A stretch of DNA of 64,000 bases from Microvelia longipes (Eukaryota; Arthropoda; Insecta; Hemiptera; Veliidae), in the NCBI GenBank assembly GCA_018340805.1, contig JACMZG010001914.1, positions 51,442,898-51,506,897 on the forward strand. The letters run 5' to 3'. Each line of letters begins with the position of its first letter. The first letter of the stretch is position 1. Shown here in pieces: positions 35,000-46,050 of this stretch. The notes under the pieces are model-generated. The model searched no databases, had not been told where the DNA came from, and was given only the letters and a program-made list of their open reading frames with translations. A program made the position numbers and the translations under genes.

Positions 35000-35910
35000 A
35001 AAAACAAATCTCACAACAGCTAAGAGCAGGAAACTTATAAATTTTAGTAAATCTTCCCACCTCCCTTTCGCTACGGAAAAGCCGGAAGGCTTAATATCAA
35101 ACTTGACATATAAAATATCGTATTTTTACCATGGAGGTTTCAAATCGTTAGAGATTCGATACGTTGTTTGTTTCAGGGCTTTGGAGGAAACGAACGAGGA
35201 ATCGAGTCTAAGCTCCAATAAAGTCCGTGCATAGAGGAAAATAAGACAAGCTGTATGCTCAGAATAAATAAAGTTTCATATAAGTAAAGCTAAACTTGTT
35301 TCGATCCTGAATAACCTATCTAGAGTCTACAGACATAATTGTAGCTAAATTCCCCAGAAAGCTTAATTTTTACAAAGCTTACAAATTATAACAAATCTAT
35401 ATTAATGAATAAATAAATAAGGAAAATAATTACAAAACTTCTTTGACTTGATTAGAAATAAAAGTAGATATTGAATAATAAATTTAGATAATTTAAAATG
35501 TTTAAGGTTTACAATTATTAGGCTTAACCTGAGGTTTAAAACACTAAGCCTGTAAATAACTCATCAAAGCTTCTAATAAAATTCCAGTAACAGAAAAAAC
35601 CGTTATCTTATCTTGTTTTTACTTCATAATGTTTACATACAGAGCTACTGACGTTACTCAGCCTTATTTTTATCAAAAAATGAAAAAAAGAGTAAAGGAT
35701 TTATTTTTATTTAAGTTATTTTTTACATAGCCAGCTTTCATTCTTAACAGAACATCATCAGTGCCGAGGACAGCCGAAGAAAAGAGTCAGTAGGCAGCAG
35801 GCAGCCGTTACAGCTTTGTTTTAAAGCTGACAGTCGGTCATTAATGGAGAGACCCTGTTTTTTTCATTTATCACGTAAGTTCAACTTTATGCCCAAACTA
35901 AGTTACTATC
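35000..35910. other. No gene recognised
   Basis: AT-rich DNA between the two S2 SINEs. A 94-codon frame at 34950-35234 begins at the SINE edge and has no recognisable motif. Confidence 0.4.
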
Positions 35911-35920
35911 ACTAAAGCCG

Positions 35921-36408
35921 TTAGTGGTAATAATTATAGAAAGGTGAGATCACCTAGCAAGTAGATCGCATTGTTGGGCTATTTTTGCTAAACTTCCTTA
36001 GATAGAAGATAGTGTTCTACCTTAGGAGTCATAGTACAGGTACTTAGCATTTAATCCCCAGAAGAGCCGTGTCTTTCCTATAAGACTCTATAACTATAAC
36101 TAGAAGCAACACGTGCCCCACTGCCAGACTAAGCCTTTCTGCTCTCCAAAACATATATGTGTATTAAAAACTATAGAGGGTCCTAAATTTTGCCTAAAAC
36201 CAGGTTTTGTAAGGGTTGTGGATATTTTCACGAGTATCAGACATCGCACATGCTCGGAAAGACAGGCTTAACGTCCCTTTCCAAGGACGGCACGTGAAAG
36301 TATTTCGATACCTCGTATGAAAATCATAGAGGCCCCGACCGGAATCGAACCCGGATTGTCTAAGTGGCAAGCGCGCGTGCTCACCAAAACACCAACGGGA
36401 ATACCCAT
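35921..36408 (-). mobile_element. S2: tRNA-derived SINE, copy 2, with target duplication
   Basis: Same orientation and order as 34447-34925: B-box at 36341-36352 (reverse strand GGGTTCGATTCC), CTTAACGTCCCTTTCCAAGG block, GCCAGACTAAGCCTTTC, AGATAGTGTTCTACCTTAG and AAAGGTGAGATCACC near the 3' end. A 9-bp direct repeat ACTAAAGCC flanks it at 35912-35920 and 36409-36417. About 490 bp long. Confidence 0.8.
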
Positions 36409-37021
36409 ACTAAAGCCAGAACTTTCCTTAGTAGAATCACACCAAATTTGACACATGCCTATGTCTCTAAAACCTGCAGAGTGCGTCTCTAGCGTCGTTA
36501 GGTTTTTAATGAAGATAAAAAGACGAGTTTCTAAGCATGATGTCGAAAATTGGAAAACGCAAGTCTAACCAGCATAATTTGCTGAGCATGTGTACAAAAT
36601 TTCAAGTCTCTACGACTAATATTGACAAAGAAATTCGGGAGTGATAATTTTCACATCATATAAATTTTGCTCTTTAATAACATTGATCACTATTATACTA
36701 GGAAAGATTAAGATATATTTCCGGAATTCTGATCCATATTAATACATAGTAACACGTAATACGCGTCTTTTAATTTGATCTCTGCTATATTTAAGCTCAA
36801 TTTCCTTTCTAATTAGGCTTGATATAATGTAATTAATCAAATTACAGTTAGTGTTGATTATATGTTAAATTAAGTTATAACCAGTTGGTTAAACTGTTTA
36901 AATGTACTTACTGCTTAGGATATGAACAGTTTAAAATTACATTATTAATGCTGTTTAATAAGGCAGAGCGGGACGGATCATTTCCGTCCTTATTTAATGG
37001 AAATCAACAAACAATTTATAG

Positions 37022-37372
37022 ACTACCTGACAGACAGTTTTGTACAAAGTTTCAACTCTCTAGCATGGATAACAGACACACACCTAGCTAACAGACACAC
37101 ACACATACTGACAGACTCTCTAGCATGGATAACAGACACCACACATACTGACAGACTCTCTAGCATGGATAACAGACACACACACATACTGACAGACTCT
37201 CTAGCATGGATAACAGACACACACATACATACTGACAGACAACTTTGTGAAAACCACTAAGGTGGCCTTAAAAAACGCCTGATACGGATGATTCCGGTGA
37301 CATCTCGGTTTCGGTTTTATTGCAAACACAATACTTTTCCTATATACCTACAAGTATAAATGATGAAAAGTA
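37022..37372 (-). mobile_element. H1 5' half with internal 40-bp amplification
   Basis: TTTTGTACAAAGTTTCAACT, CTCTAGCATGGATAACAG, ACAACTTTGTGAAAACCACT, GGATGATTCCGGTGACATC and TATAAATGATGAAAAGTAGT follow H1. The CTCTCTAGCATGGATAACAG block plus ACACACATACTGACAG is repeated four times (TAGCATGG at 37061, 37121, 37161, 37202), a local tandem expansion of H1 sequence. Confidence 0.75.
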
Positions 37373-37559
37373 GTAGTAGGATTTTAACTAATTAATGTAG
37401 TCATTCAGTTCACTTTTCTTTATAAAAAAACGCTGAACTGTGAAGTAAATTATTAAATATAAACAACAGACTCTCCAGTAAATGTAAAATTTATTTACAG
37501 AGCCGGCTTTCAACTGTAAACAGCTATAATCAATGCTGGTGAAACATTTCCTGGATAGC

Positions 37560-37609
37560 ATACTAAGACATTTAGACTAATTTTTGTATAGAATTTCAAC
37601 TCTCTAGCA
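37560..37609 (-). mobile_element. H1 copy, left piece, split by hAT-like element
   Basis: TAGACTAATTTTTGTATAG and TTTCAACTCTCTAGCA are H1 sequence; the next H1 bases (TAAACACTAGC...) resume at 39398 after the hAT-like insertion. Confidence 0.75.
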
Positions 37610-39389
37610 CAGCCCTTCCCAACCATTGGGTCGCGACCCAGATTGGGTCGCGAACGAAATTTTTTGGGTCGCCAAATTTTTCTATTATTTATCTAAAGAT
37701 TTATGTAAAAATAATATTATAAGCAAATAACAGATTTGCTTAAACAAATATTATTTTTAGAAATCGATACTTTAAACATGATAACAAAAGAAGCCAAAAC
37801 ATTTCTTAGAAGTCCTTTACCGACAGAGGCACCCGCCTTTATCTAATTCTTGCTAACTTAGATGAAATGTTATACCTATGATAATACTGTGTTTAAAAGT
37901 TTCTTATTACTTCTTTTAAAGGTTCTGGTTATTAAAATTATAATGTTCAATTATATGTGAATTTGGTTCTAACAAACATCAACGTAGTTTAATTTCGCGT
38001 ACAAGTTTTATAATTATTATTGTTTCATCAGTTTATTTATTTTAGTGATTTCCTTTGGGAATAAAATTCGCTCATGGAATAGGCGTCATGGCGGAAGTCG
38101 AACCTCGGACCACGACACAAATTCGTTTCAGAGGTCCCTAATGACGAAAACAGTTTCGCGAGACTTTATATATAAATTTCTAGACACTTTCTTGTAAACA
38201 CTCTATCTTTCGAAGTGATTATTATTTTTTAATCAAACTTAGTACAAAACTCAACCTTCGGGAGGACAAGTTTTCAACCCTATTGAAAACCAGGTTTTTG
38301 TGACGTCATTAACCCGTTTGCTGAGTCAACGAAATTTTCAAAAATCGGCAAAATTCAGGGTTAATATTTTTCACCGCAAAAAGGTCAATAGTTCAATTTT
38401 TGGGCGCTAAATCAAATGAAACCGGTCCGAAGTCAATACGACCACTCTAAGTTCCAAAAAGTCGAAAAAACCCCAACAAATTATCAAAAGTCGTTTTCCG
38501 TGTGTTTTGGGCCTCTGAGTTGAATGGCAGTGGTCCGGGGTCAATACGAGCACTCAAACTCAGGGTACCTGGGATCAAATCCTGGTAAGGACGATAACTT
38601 TTTATCGTTTTTTTACTTTAATATAAGTTTACAACTACAAAATAATTCTGGCGCGGGGGTCCGCATGTTAGGCGAATTTCCTTTGTATGCGTGTTTCCGT
38701 GCTTAACAACAATTCTGGTTGAAATGATAATTTTTTATAGTATTACATTATATAAATTTATAACTACAGAATAATTCTAGCGCGGTGGTCCGCATGTCTA
38801 GCGAATTTCATTTAGAATAAGTGTTTCCGTGCTTATCAACCCGTTTCTTGCTTATGGTTCCGGTTCATGTTTTAGAACCTAAGCAGTTACTCAATTGTCA
38901 AGCACTGCTCGTAACTCATTTTGTCTCTATTTTTCAAAGGAAATGCGCTAAAACCTTTAACGACTAAGCTTAAACATAAGTTACTAAGCTTTAAACTAGT
39001 GCAAATAATAGTGCGTACTTCTAATTTTAGAGGCATAGTTTTGTACAACCTAAAATTATACGCATTTTCTTTGAAAAATACAGACAAAATGAGTTACGAG
39101 CAGTGCTAATTTTTATATTTAATTTAATTTTTTAATTTTTATATTTTATTGCTATTATATAATTATATAATATACTTCTTTTGAACTCCAATTAGGGTGT
39201 TGTTTTCTATTTAAGTATAAAAACCTCATGAAAATTAGGATTTGACGATGTATGTAGGGTCATAACTAGTTCGGCAATAAATAAAGACGCCTGCAATTTT
39301 CAGGTTATGCAAAATAAATTCATTTGGGTCGCCAAATTTTAGAAAAGCAAATTATAGGGTCGCGTTACTGAAAAGGTTGGGAAACGCTG
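37610..39389. mobile_element. hAT-like non-autonomous DNA transposon, 1780 bp
   Basis: The left end is CAGCCCTTCCCAACCATTGG and the right end, reverse complemented, is CAGCGTTTCCCAACCTTTTC. Both are followed by GGGTCGC-type sequence. An exact 8-bp target duplication CTCTAGCA flanks it (37602-37609 and 39390-39397). CAG-starting inverted ends and 8-bp duplications are the recognised signature of the hAT superfamily. No transposase frame exists; the interior includes repeat C1 (38045-39110). The insertion sits inside an H1 copy. Confidence 0.88.
38045..39110 (+). repeat. C1 repeat copy inside the hAT-like element
   Basis: Aligned in reverse with 60380 down to about 58789: GGCGTCATGGCGGAAGTCGA, TAATGACGAAAACAG, CTCTATCTTTCGAAG, GTTGAATGGCAGTGGTCC, AATTCTGGCGCGGG and GGTCCGCATGT recur in order. 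It ends in a foldback core: 38900-38945 (AGCACTGCTCGTAACTCATT onward) is mirrored at 39061-39107. Two stretches look tRNA-like (GTTCGAC-type B-box reversed near 38095; GGGATCAAATCC near 38570), so C1 may contain SINE-derived pieces. Confidence 0.65.
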
Positions 39390-39397
39390 CTCTAGCA

Positions 39398-39590
39398 TAA
39401 ACACTAGCATACACTAGAAGCTAAGATGATAAGAGACACACTCACATACTTACACGGACAAACAACTTGGTGAAAATCACCCAGGAGATCTTAAAAACAC
39501 CTGAAACTAATAATTCCGGTGACATTACGGCTTCAAATTTTTTGGCAAACACTTTTGCTATAAACCTACGGTATAAATGAGGAAAAGTAA
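39398..39590 (-). mobile_element. H1 copy, right piece
   Basis: Continues the copy broken at 37609: TAAACACTAGCATACACTAG, ACACTCACATACTTACACGG, AACACCTGAAACTAATAATT, ACCTACGGTATAAATGAGG and AAAAGTAAAAA at the 5' end of the element. Confidence 0.75.
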
Positions 39591-39599
39591 AAATTAATT

Positions 39600-40060
39600 A
39601 AAACGGCGAGTAACATAATCCAAAGGAACAAGATATAAAAATGCTGATATAAATGAGACGATACAAAAATTAATAATTATACATATCAAACGCCTGGAAG
39701 AAAATTAAAAAGTAGAGCGAAATTGCAACAGGGAAAAATAGATAAATAATATAATTAGAAAATATCAGCGAGGAAAGATATCACTGGATAAAAATATAGA
39801 AGGAAATGGAAAAATTATATAACGGGGAAAATATAGGAAAATTACAAAATAAAATAAAAGAATAAAACTACTGAAAACTTGAAGAGTGATATTACATGAA
39901 GAAAAAAAATATTGTTGGGAATAATGTAAAAACCATTTAAACAGGGAAAATATGAATAATACCATTGGGAAATCAAAGAACGATATAATTAGAAAAGATA
40001 AAGGAAAATATATCGGAGGAAAATCGAAAGAATTATACAATTTTTTCGACTTTAAAAGAG
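39600..40060. other. Purine-rich low-complexity DNA
   Basis: GGAAAAATATA and GGAAAATTACAAAATA-like motifs recur without strict period; pyrimidine content on the plus strand is very low. The stretch 40060-40970 after it shows no recognised gene; GCGCGCCATGTTG and CCGCCATCTTTC motifs occur near 40620 and 40780. Confidence 0.45.
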
Positions 40061-40976
40061 CATTTTAAAAAGAACTATAAATTTCCCTTTGAAATTTCCC
40101 AAATAAGCGGACGTCACATATTTTGTTGATACAATTCTCCACCCATTCTGAAGGAGATATGAAGGCGAAATTAATTAGGATATTTTGACAAATGTCAAAT
40201 ACAACGAGAATAGAGGGAGGACAGCTCATTGTCATCCTAGCTTTCAACCTTTAATTATCACATATCGTCATTTCTCTCATTCCTAGAATACGTTGTCCTA
40301 ACTAACTAGGTCCTAAATAACTGGGAGATCTCTTTTTACTGATACTATGTCCGAAAAATCTGGGCAAAGCGGAATCAATCCCCCATTTCCACCTTGTCAC
40401 CAAAAGAACCTCATAAACGTCATTTACGGATGAAAATTCGTTACATAACAAATTGAAACATAAAAAGAATGGCTATTTCAAGTATGGTATCTAAGTCTGG
40501 GACTTACATACAGAAAGCAGTTAACCGGTAATTTAGATAGCAAGAAAAAGAGAAAAGATTCGATTAAAACTTGCTTTCCCGCCCTTCCTTACCTACCGTA
40601 TAAATCGCTAAACTTTCCCTCCGCCATCTTTCTTTTAGCCCTTATTTTGTGAAATTAAACGCAAATATGGAAATAATTCCCACCCTCTTAAGTACGAAAG
40701 TTGTAAAGTATTTAGACATGTTCAGGGTAAAAAATAACCGGTAATTTATCAAAGTATATTTTTCCTTTTCCCGCGCGCCATGTTGTATTTATAATGTGAA
40801 TTTTAAAAAAAGTCCTTGAAATAACAACTTTCCATAATTCCTAGTAAAAGAAACTTTTACAGGAAATAAATGGGATTATATTCCTTACTTAATGAAATTT
40901 GAAAATTATATTTATAAAGTATTTAGCGAATTTCTATTGGGAAAATAAGCCAATAAGGTTAAAGACAAGGAAAGGT

Positions 40977-41492
40977 GTTTCTACCAAGGATCTTAAATAA
41001 AGTGGATGACGTATTAAGGAACATTTCTGACCCCACGGAAGTTGTATGAGATAGAGAAATAGGAGCAAACTTACCTTCCCCTTGGTTATAATGAAAAAAG
41101 CGCCAATCGCAGGTTATGTACCAAGATTGTCGAGTTAGATTCTAAATTTTCTGCTGTGCTTCTCGTGGTTGTTACATTTGTAGTACTTGTTAAGTCATTT
41201 GTGCTTATTTAATTTTGAATTTTGAACTATACTTTGCCACTTCAGTGAGTGATAATTTACGCGTGTTTTGTTATAACCTTCTCAACCAATAAACAATGGG
41301 AAATTTAAGAGCTGCGCTGTTAAAAGAATTGTAAGCATGCGCAGTTTGTACCAAGCATGTGCAGTTGGTTTTTGACGTGTGTTTCGTGTTGAATTCTCTC
41401 TACTTTTTGCTTTTCGATGGGGTCACTTTTTTGTATGGCAAATCAACTTAGTGCGTCATCCCCTTTATGCAAGATCCTTGGCTTCTACAAAC
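40977..41492. mobile_element. T3: element with inverted ends
   Basis: Left CCAAGGATCTTAAATAAAG then GGATGACGTATTAAG (40986-41020). The right end, reversed, is GCCAAGGATCTTGCATAAAG then GGGATGACGCACTAAG (about 41445-41490). The interior includes TGCGCAGTTTGTACCAAGCA. A related end is at 62465-62640. No transposase seen. Confidence 0.55.
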
Positions 41493-41824
41493 GAGGGGGG
41501 GGGGTCACACGCACACACACAGCGCATGATAACTTTAGAACGCTTTTTTGATCTGAACGAAACATAAATAGATAATAATTAACCTCATAAATGTCATCAA
41601 CCCAAAATAATGCATGGCAACAAATTCTAAAAATTCACAAAAACTTAAAAAGTAATCTAATAGGGTTGAAATTCAATACACATATATGATTTTAAATTTT
41701 ATTTTAAAAATAGCAAAAAGAAAATAATAAAAACACAGAATTACACGTTAAAAGTTTATTAGGTGAATCAATTCAATGTTAACAAACCAAACACATTCGG
41801 AGGTTAAAACCTAAAATTTGTATA

Positions 41825-42490
41825 ATTTCCCCCTTTTTGCCCACAATCAGTTTAAAATTACCATTTTATTATTTCTATAGTTATACTTCTAAGTATCCGT
41901 AGCGCTTTGCGCCGTCTTCGTCGTCTCTAATAATACACTGAACGCTTCTGATAACTTTTAAGATTTTCATTTAAGTAATTAATTCATTTAATCGATTCAA
42001 TTAGGTAATAATGAAATTGTAACTGAATTCTCAAAGTGCAAGAAAAAAGATTTAAGCATTTAATGCAGCCTGAGACAGTCACTTTAAAGTCGTCTTTCAG
42101 TTACATAGGCAAGATGCTGCGTACATTTGATTAAATGTAATAACTAAAATCAACTAAATTAATTAAATTAAAATTACATTAACTTGCCATCAGTAGCGTT
42201 CTGTGAGAGTTTTAAAAAACTTATTTTTACTATTAGTTTCTTTTTTTTATATTAAGAACATGACAACGGCGAAGCGTTTTTACTAGATTAAAATAAAAAT
42301 AAAGGAAGAAAATAATCATTTTATAGTAACAATAAATGTAGCCGTCAAAAACAAAAATTGCCATGGAATTCATCATTTTAAATATAAAAATATAATTGGT
42401 TATTTTTGGAAAGCTTTGGGCGTTAGTTCATGAAATGTTCGCACCGGTCCGCCGCAGTAGCTTGTAAACTTTTCCTCATTTAAGTTAACC
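41825..42490 (+). repeat. R5 dispersed repeat, copy 1
   Basis: Direct-orientation match to 44215-44900: TTTTGCCCACAATCAGTTT, GTTATACTTCTAAGTA, GCATTTAATGCAGCCTG, GCCATCAGTAGCGTTCTG, CAACGGCGAAGCGTTTTT, GCACCGGTCCGCCGCAG and AACTTTTCCTCATTTAAG. No open frame is common to the two. Class unknown. Confidence 0.7.
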
Positions 42491-42869
42491 ACAGCTGGCT
42501 TTCACTAATTCCTGCAATGACGTCACATGTCATAGAAGTTGTTTGGAGCAAAACAAATCTTTTTTATTTTTTTGGGGGGCAGAACCCCTAAATTTTATAA
42601 GGGGTTCCGACCCAAAAAAATATAAAAAATATAATAAAACCTATTAAAATAAAATAAATGTCTGGAGATAAAATCTTGAATGCACCTTGGGAGTACAATG
42701 CTATTTTTCCCTTCACATTTACAAAGTTAAACACATAAACATCTCGGCTTCGTTAAATCGGAGTTAATATTTTGGTTCCCTCGGCTGACGCCTCAGGAAC
42801 AAACTAACTGCTCCGGGAAATAATAGAACATAATTTACTCCTTTTGTGGATTAATAACTATTACACACG

Positions 42870-43010
42870 AACCGAATATTTATACAACTTAGTGAAAACC
42901 ACACTGTATGTCTTAAAAACATCTGAAGCGGAAAATGCAGGTGACATTGCCGGTTTAGTATTAAGTGCAGTATTTTTCCTATATACCTACGATATAAACG
43001 AGGAAAAGTA
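42870..43010 (-). mobile_element. H1 5'-end fragment
   Basis: AACTTAGTGAAAACCACAC, AACATCTGAAGCGGAAAATG, CCTATATACCTACGATATAA and ACGAGGAAAAGTAAC match the first ~140 bases of H1. Confidence 0.65.
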
Positions 43011-43607
43011 ACAAAAGAATATAACATTAAGGATATATATTTTTATGGATCAATAGTTTAAAACATTAAGTACACGAGAAGAGGAGGCAGGACAGGGAGG
43101 TAAAGACATAGGCCCGTATTCAAAGACGTTTTCCTAACATTTTCCTAACATTCTCCTAACATTTTCCTAACTCCTAACATTCTCCTAACACTCACCTTAG
43201 GTTTAGCTAAGGGAAATATTTTTAAGCCACGAAATTTAAAAGTCATTTAGAGGCTTCGCATGATTTTTTTGTAAGAACCTAAGGTAGTTAAGTCAAAAAG
43301 TGATACCATTGTAAGTAACGTAATGTATCGTAAAATATCAATGTTATTAACTTATTACCTGGATTTACGACACACTTTGTCGTATTAATAACTATCTACA
43401 TAAAAATACATAATATAAGTTACTGTTAATCAACTTACCTTACTATTAGGGAGTTTACCCTGAAATTCTTTTAACACAATCAGATTTTTTATTTTCTATG
43501 GACTGTTTGTGGCGGGCTATCGATTCAAAGAGGAAATTCAGTTGGTCCGGTGTGAATAATCCAGCCATTATTATACCAAAAAAATTTTACACAAACAAAA
43601 ATGTAGC

Positions 43608-43770
43608 TTTCTCCTAGGCCTAGCGGTATTCAGAATCATTTTTTGAAATCTCTCCTAGGTTGTTCCTAGGTTGTTCCTAGCTTTCTCCTAGGCCTAGCGG
43701 TATTCAGAATCATTTTTTTGAAATCTCTCCTAGGTTGTTCCTAGCTTCTTCCTAGCCTTCTCCTAGCTTT
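43608..43770. repeat. ~72-bp tandem duplication with CCTAG repeats
   Basis: Two copies of CTTTCTCCTAGGCCTAGCGG, TATTCAGAATCATTTTT, GAAATCTCTCCTAGGTTGTT (starting about 43609 and 43680). The TCCTAGGTTGT and TTCCTAGC units recall the repeated end motifs of T4 and may be an end of a related element inserted in T4. Confidence 0.65.
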
Positions 43771-44214
43771 TAAAAAATCAACCCTAGGAATGATTTTACG
43801 TAAATTTATTCGTGCTAAAACGTTAATATACCATAAATAGAATAAAAACTTACATTGGAGTTAATTATAACTTAATTTTGTTATTTATCTTTACAATAAT
43901 TTGAACCTCAATTTTACGTATAAGGACATTTTTGACAACTAGCGCTACCTAGGAGAGAACTGTAAAACTAATAATATTGAGATATTCTACAAAAATAAAC
44001 AAATGATTTGTAAACAAACCTGGCAAAGAATAAACTCCCTTAAAATACATAAATTTGTAATGACAACAAACTTATTTATAGTTGACGATTATTTTAAAGT
44101 ATATCTAATGTGGAAGTGCGTGACCTTGACCAGAGACTATAGATACTTAAACAGTAACACTGTCGACTCAATGGTGGGAAAATTTGGATTCCGGTCGACG
44201 CTAGCGCTGTGGCG

Positions 44215-44900
44215 GACCTACCTTTCAATTGAGTGGGCGTGTCTTAATTTCCCGCTTTATGCCCACAGTCAGTTTGAAATTTAATTTTTATATTTTGTAT
44301 AGTTATACTTCTAACTAACCCTACCACTTTAATCTTACACAGATCACTTCTGATTATTTTTAAGTTTTTCATTCAAGTAATTTATTAATATAATTGATTC
44401 AATCAGGTAATAATGAAATAGTGGTCAAAGTTTTACACGTGCTAAAAGATAGATTTTGGCATTTAATGCAGCCTGTATTTTAATTACATCGGCGATATGC
44501 GCACATGTGATTAAATGTAATTAACTGATAAAATCAACTAAATCAATAAATTAATTAAATGAAATATACTTATCTGCCATCATTAGCGTTCTCTGGAAGT
44601 TTTAAAAAGGTTTCTATTTACTTTTAGTTTCTGAATTTTGGAAATACAGAACATGCAACGGCGAACCGTTTTTGTGAAAAATACATACAGAAAACAATCA
44701 ATTTTATAATAATAATAAATGTAGCTGTCATAATCAAGAATTGTCATGGTATTCATAAATTTAAATATAAAAATATAATCAGTCATTTTTGGAAAGCTAT
44801 TGGGGTTAGTTCATAAGTTGTCCGCACCGGTCCGCCGCAGCGTTATTTTTAGTAGCTTGCGATAATCGAGTCCAAACTTTTCCTCATTTAAGTTAACCCC
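44215..44900 (+). repeat. R5 dispersed repeat, copy 2 (inside T4)
   Basis: Same landmarks as 41825-42490: TTATGCCCACAGTCAGTTT, GTTATACTTCTAACTA, GCATTTAATGCAGCCTG, GCCATCATTAGCGTTCTC, GCACCGGTCCGCCGCAG, AACTTTTCCTCATTTAAG. Confidence 0.7.
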
Positions 44901-46050
44901 CCCTGACCTTGACCAAGTGAAGGTTTGAAACTAGAGTAGAGAATGATTTGCATTTTATTTTCATTTTAATTTCATGACAAAATACGAAAAACAAAATTGT
45001 GTAAACTATTTAGAAAAATGAAAACAGTGTTGCACTGATTAACAGGTCTTCATTTAGACACCTTTGGATTCGTACAACCTGATCCACGTTCAAACTTAAA
45101 ACGCTTGATACTGCAAGATTTATGAAAGCTGTTACAATAATTGAACATTGTATTTGTATTAACTCTACTGTTTACTGAAAACATATGTAAATAAAGTTTC
45201 TAATATATTTAACATTCGCCAAAGCAAGGCCGCATTGTTATTAATGACAAAGTGTGTCGTAAATCCAGGTAATAACATTAATATTTTGCGATATATTACG
45301 TTACTTACAATGGTATCACTTTTTGACTTAACTACCTTAGGTTCTTTTCTAAATAAAATCATGCGAAGCCTCTAAAAGACTTTTAAAACACGATAGGAGA
45401 ATGTTAGAAGTTAGGAAAATGTTAGGAAAAAGTTAGGAGAATGTTAGGAAAATGTTAGGAGAATGTTAGGAATGTTAGGAAAAAGTTAGGAGAATGTTAG
45501 GAAAATGAAACGTCTTTGAATACGGGCTATAGACTTTACACCATGCAGGGATATAAAGGGCTGGAAGGCCTGCGTGATAACTATCTGTAAGGCTTCAGTG
45601 CCTATCAGATTTTATCACGTGTCAGACTATCAGACCTTAGAAACACTTTTCTAATTAACTGTTTTGTACTAACAAGGACAATTGACTCATATACAGCACC
45701 CTAAGGCTAGGGTTTTACCTCTACAACACATATGATACATAAACTTAAAAACTTATGTAGTTATAAATAATTAAAGAAAATAAGTCTCACCACAAAATAA
45801 AACTTTGAAGGCAATGCGCTTTCTTCCTAACTAGAAACAATCATCAACAACAGATAGATAATAAAGAAGCAAAAAATGTCTCTCCACAAATAAAACTTTT
45901 TATAAAGGGAAATAAGATAAAATATACAAAATAAAAAATATTTATTAAAGGAATAAGACACACTATTTTTTATGCGTGACACTCAAGCAGTCATACAGCA
46001 TGTATACACTATTATTAATATTATATATATATACACACATTATATATATA

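Larger units (their letters stand above)
43112..45527. mobile_element. T4: 2.4-kb element with ~300-bp terminal inverted repeats
   Basis: The left end is GCCCGTATTCAAAGACGTTT followed by a run of CTAACATTTTC units; the right end is the reverse complement (ATGTTAGGAAAATG units, then AAACGTCTTTGAATACGGGC). Further in, AAGTCAAAAAGTGATACCAT, TTGTAAGTAACGTAATGTAT and TACCTGGATTTACGACACAC at 43290-43380 are mirrored at 45235-45330. The interior contains R5 copy 2 and the CTAGG-rich block at 43608. No transposase frame was found. A target duplication is uncertain (CATAG/TATAG). Confidence 0.75.

Noticed and set aside
36330..36406. Second possible tRNA gene
   Set aside because: Same reasons; target duplication marks it as a SINE.
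39765..40247. Two minus-strand frames (91 and 60 codons)
   Set aside because: The first is Phe/Ser/Leu-rich from purine-rich DNA on the opposite strand; the second shows no known motif.
41379..41567. Peptide similarity FRWGHFFVWQINLVRHPLY between 41379-41567 plus and 62431-62619 minus
   Set aside because: Both frames lie in the inverted ends of T3; the similarity follows from shared DNA and there is no longer coding frame.
44100..44930. TGACCTTGACC motifs resembling nuclear-receptor binding sites
   Set aside because: Only two occurrences, near repeat R5, and no gene nearby to regulate.
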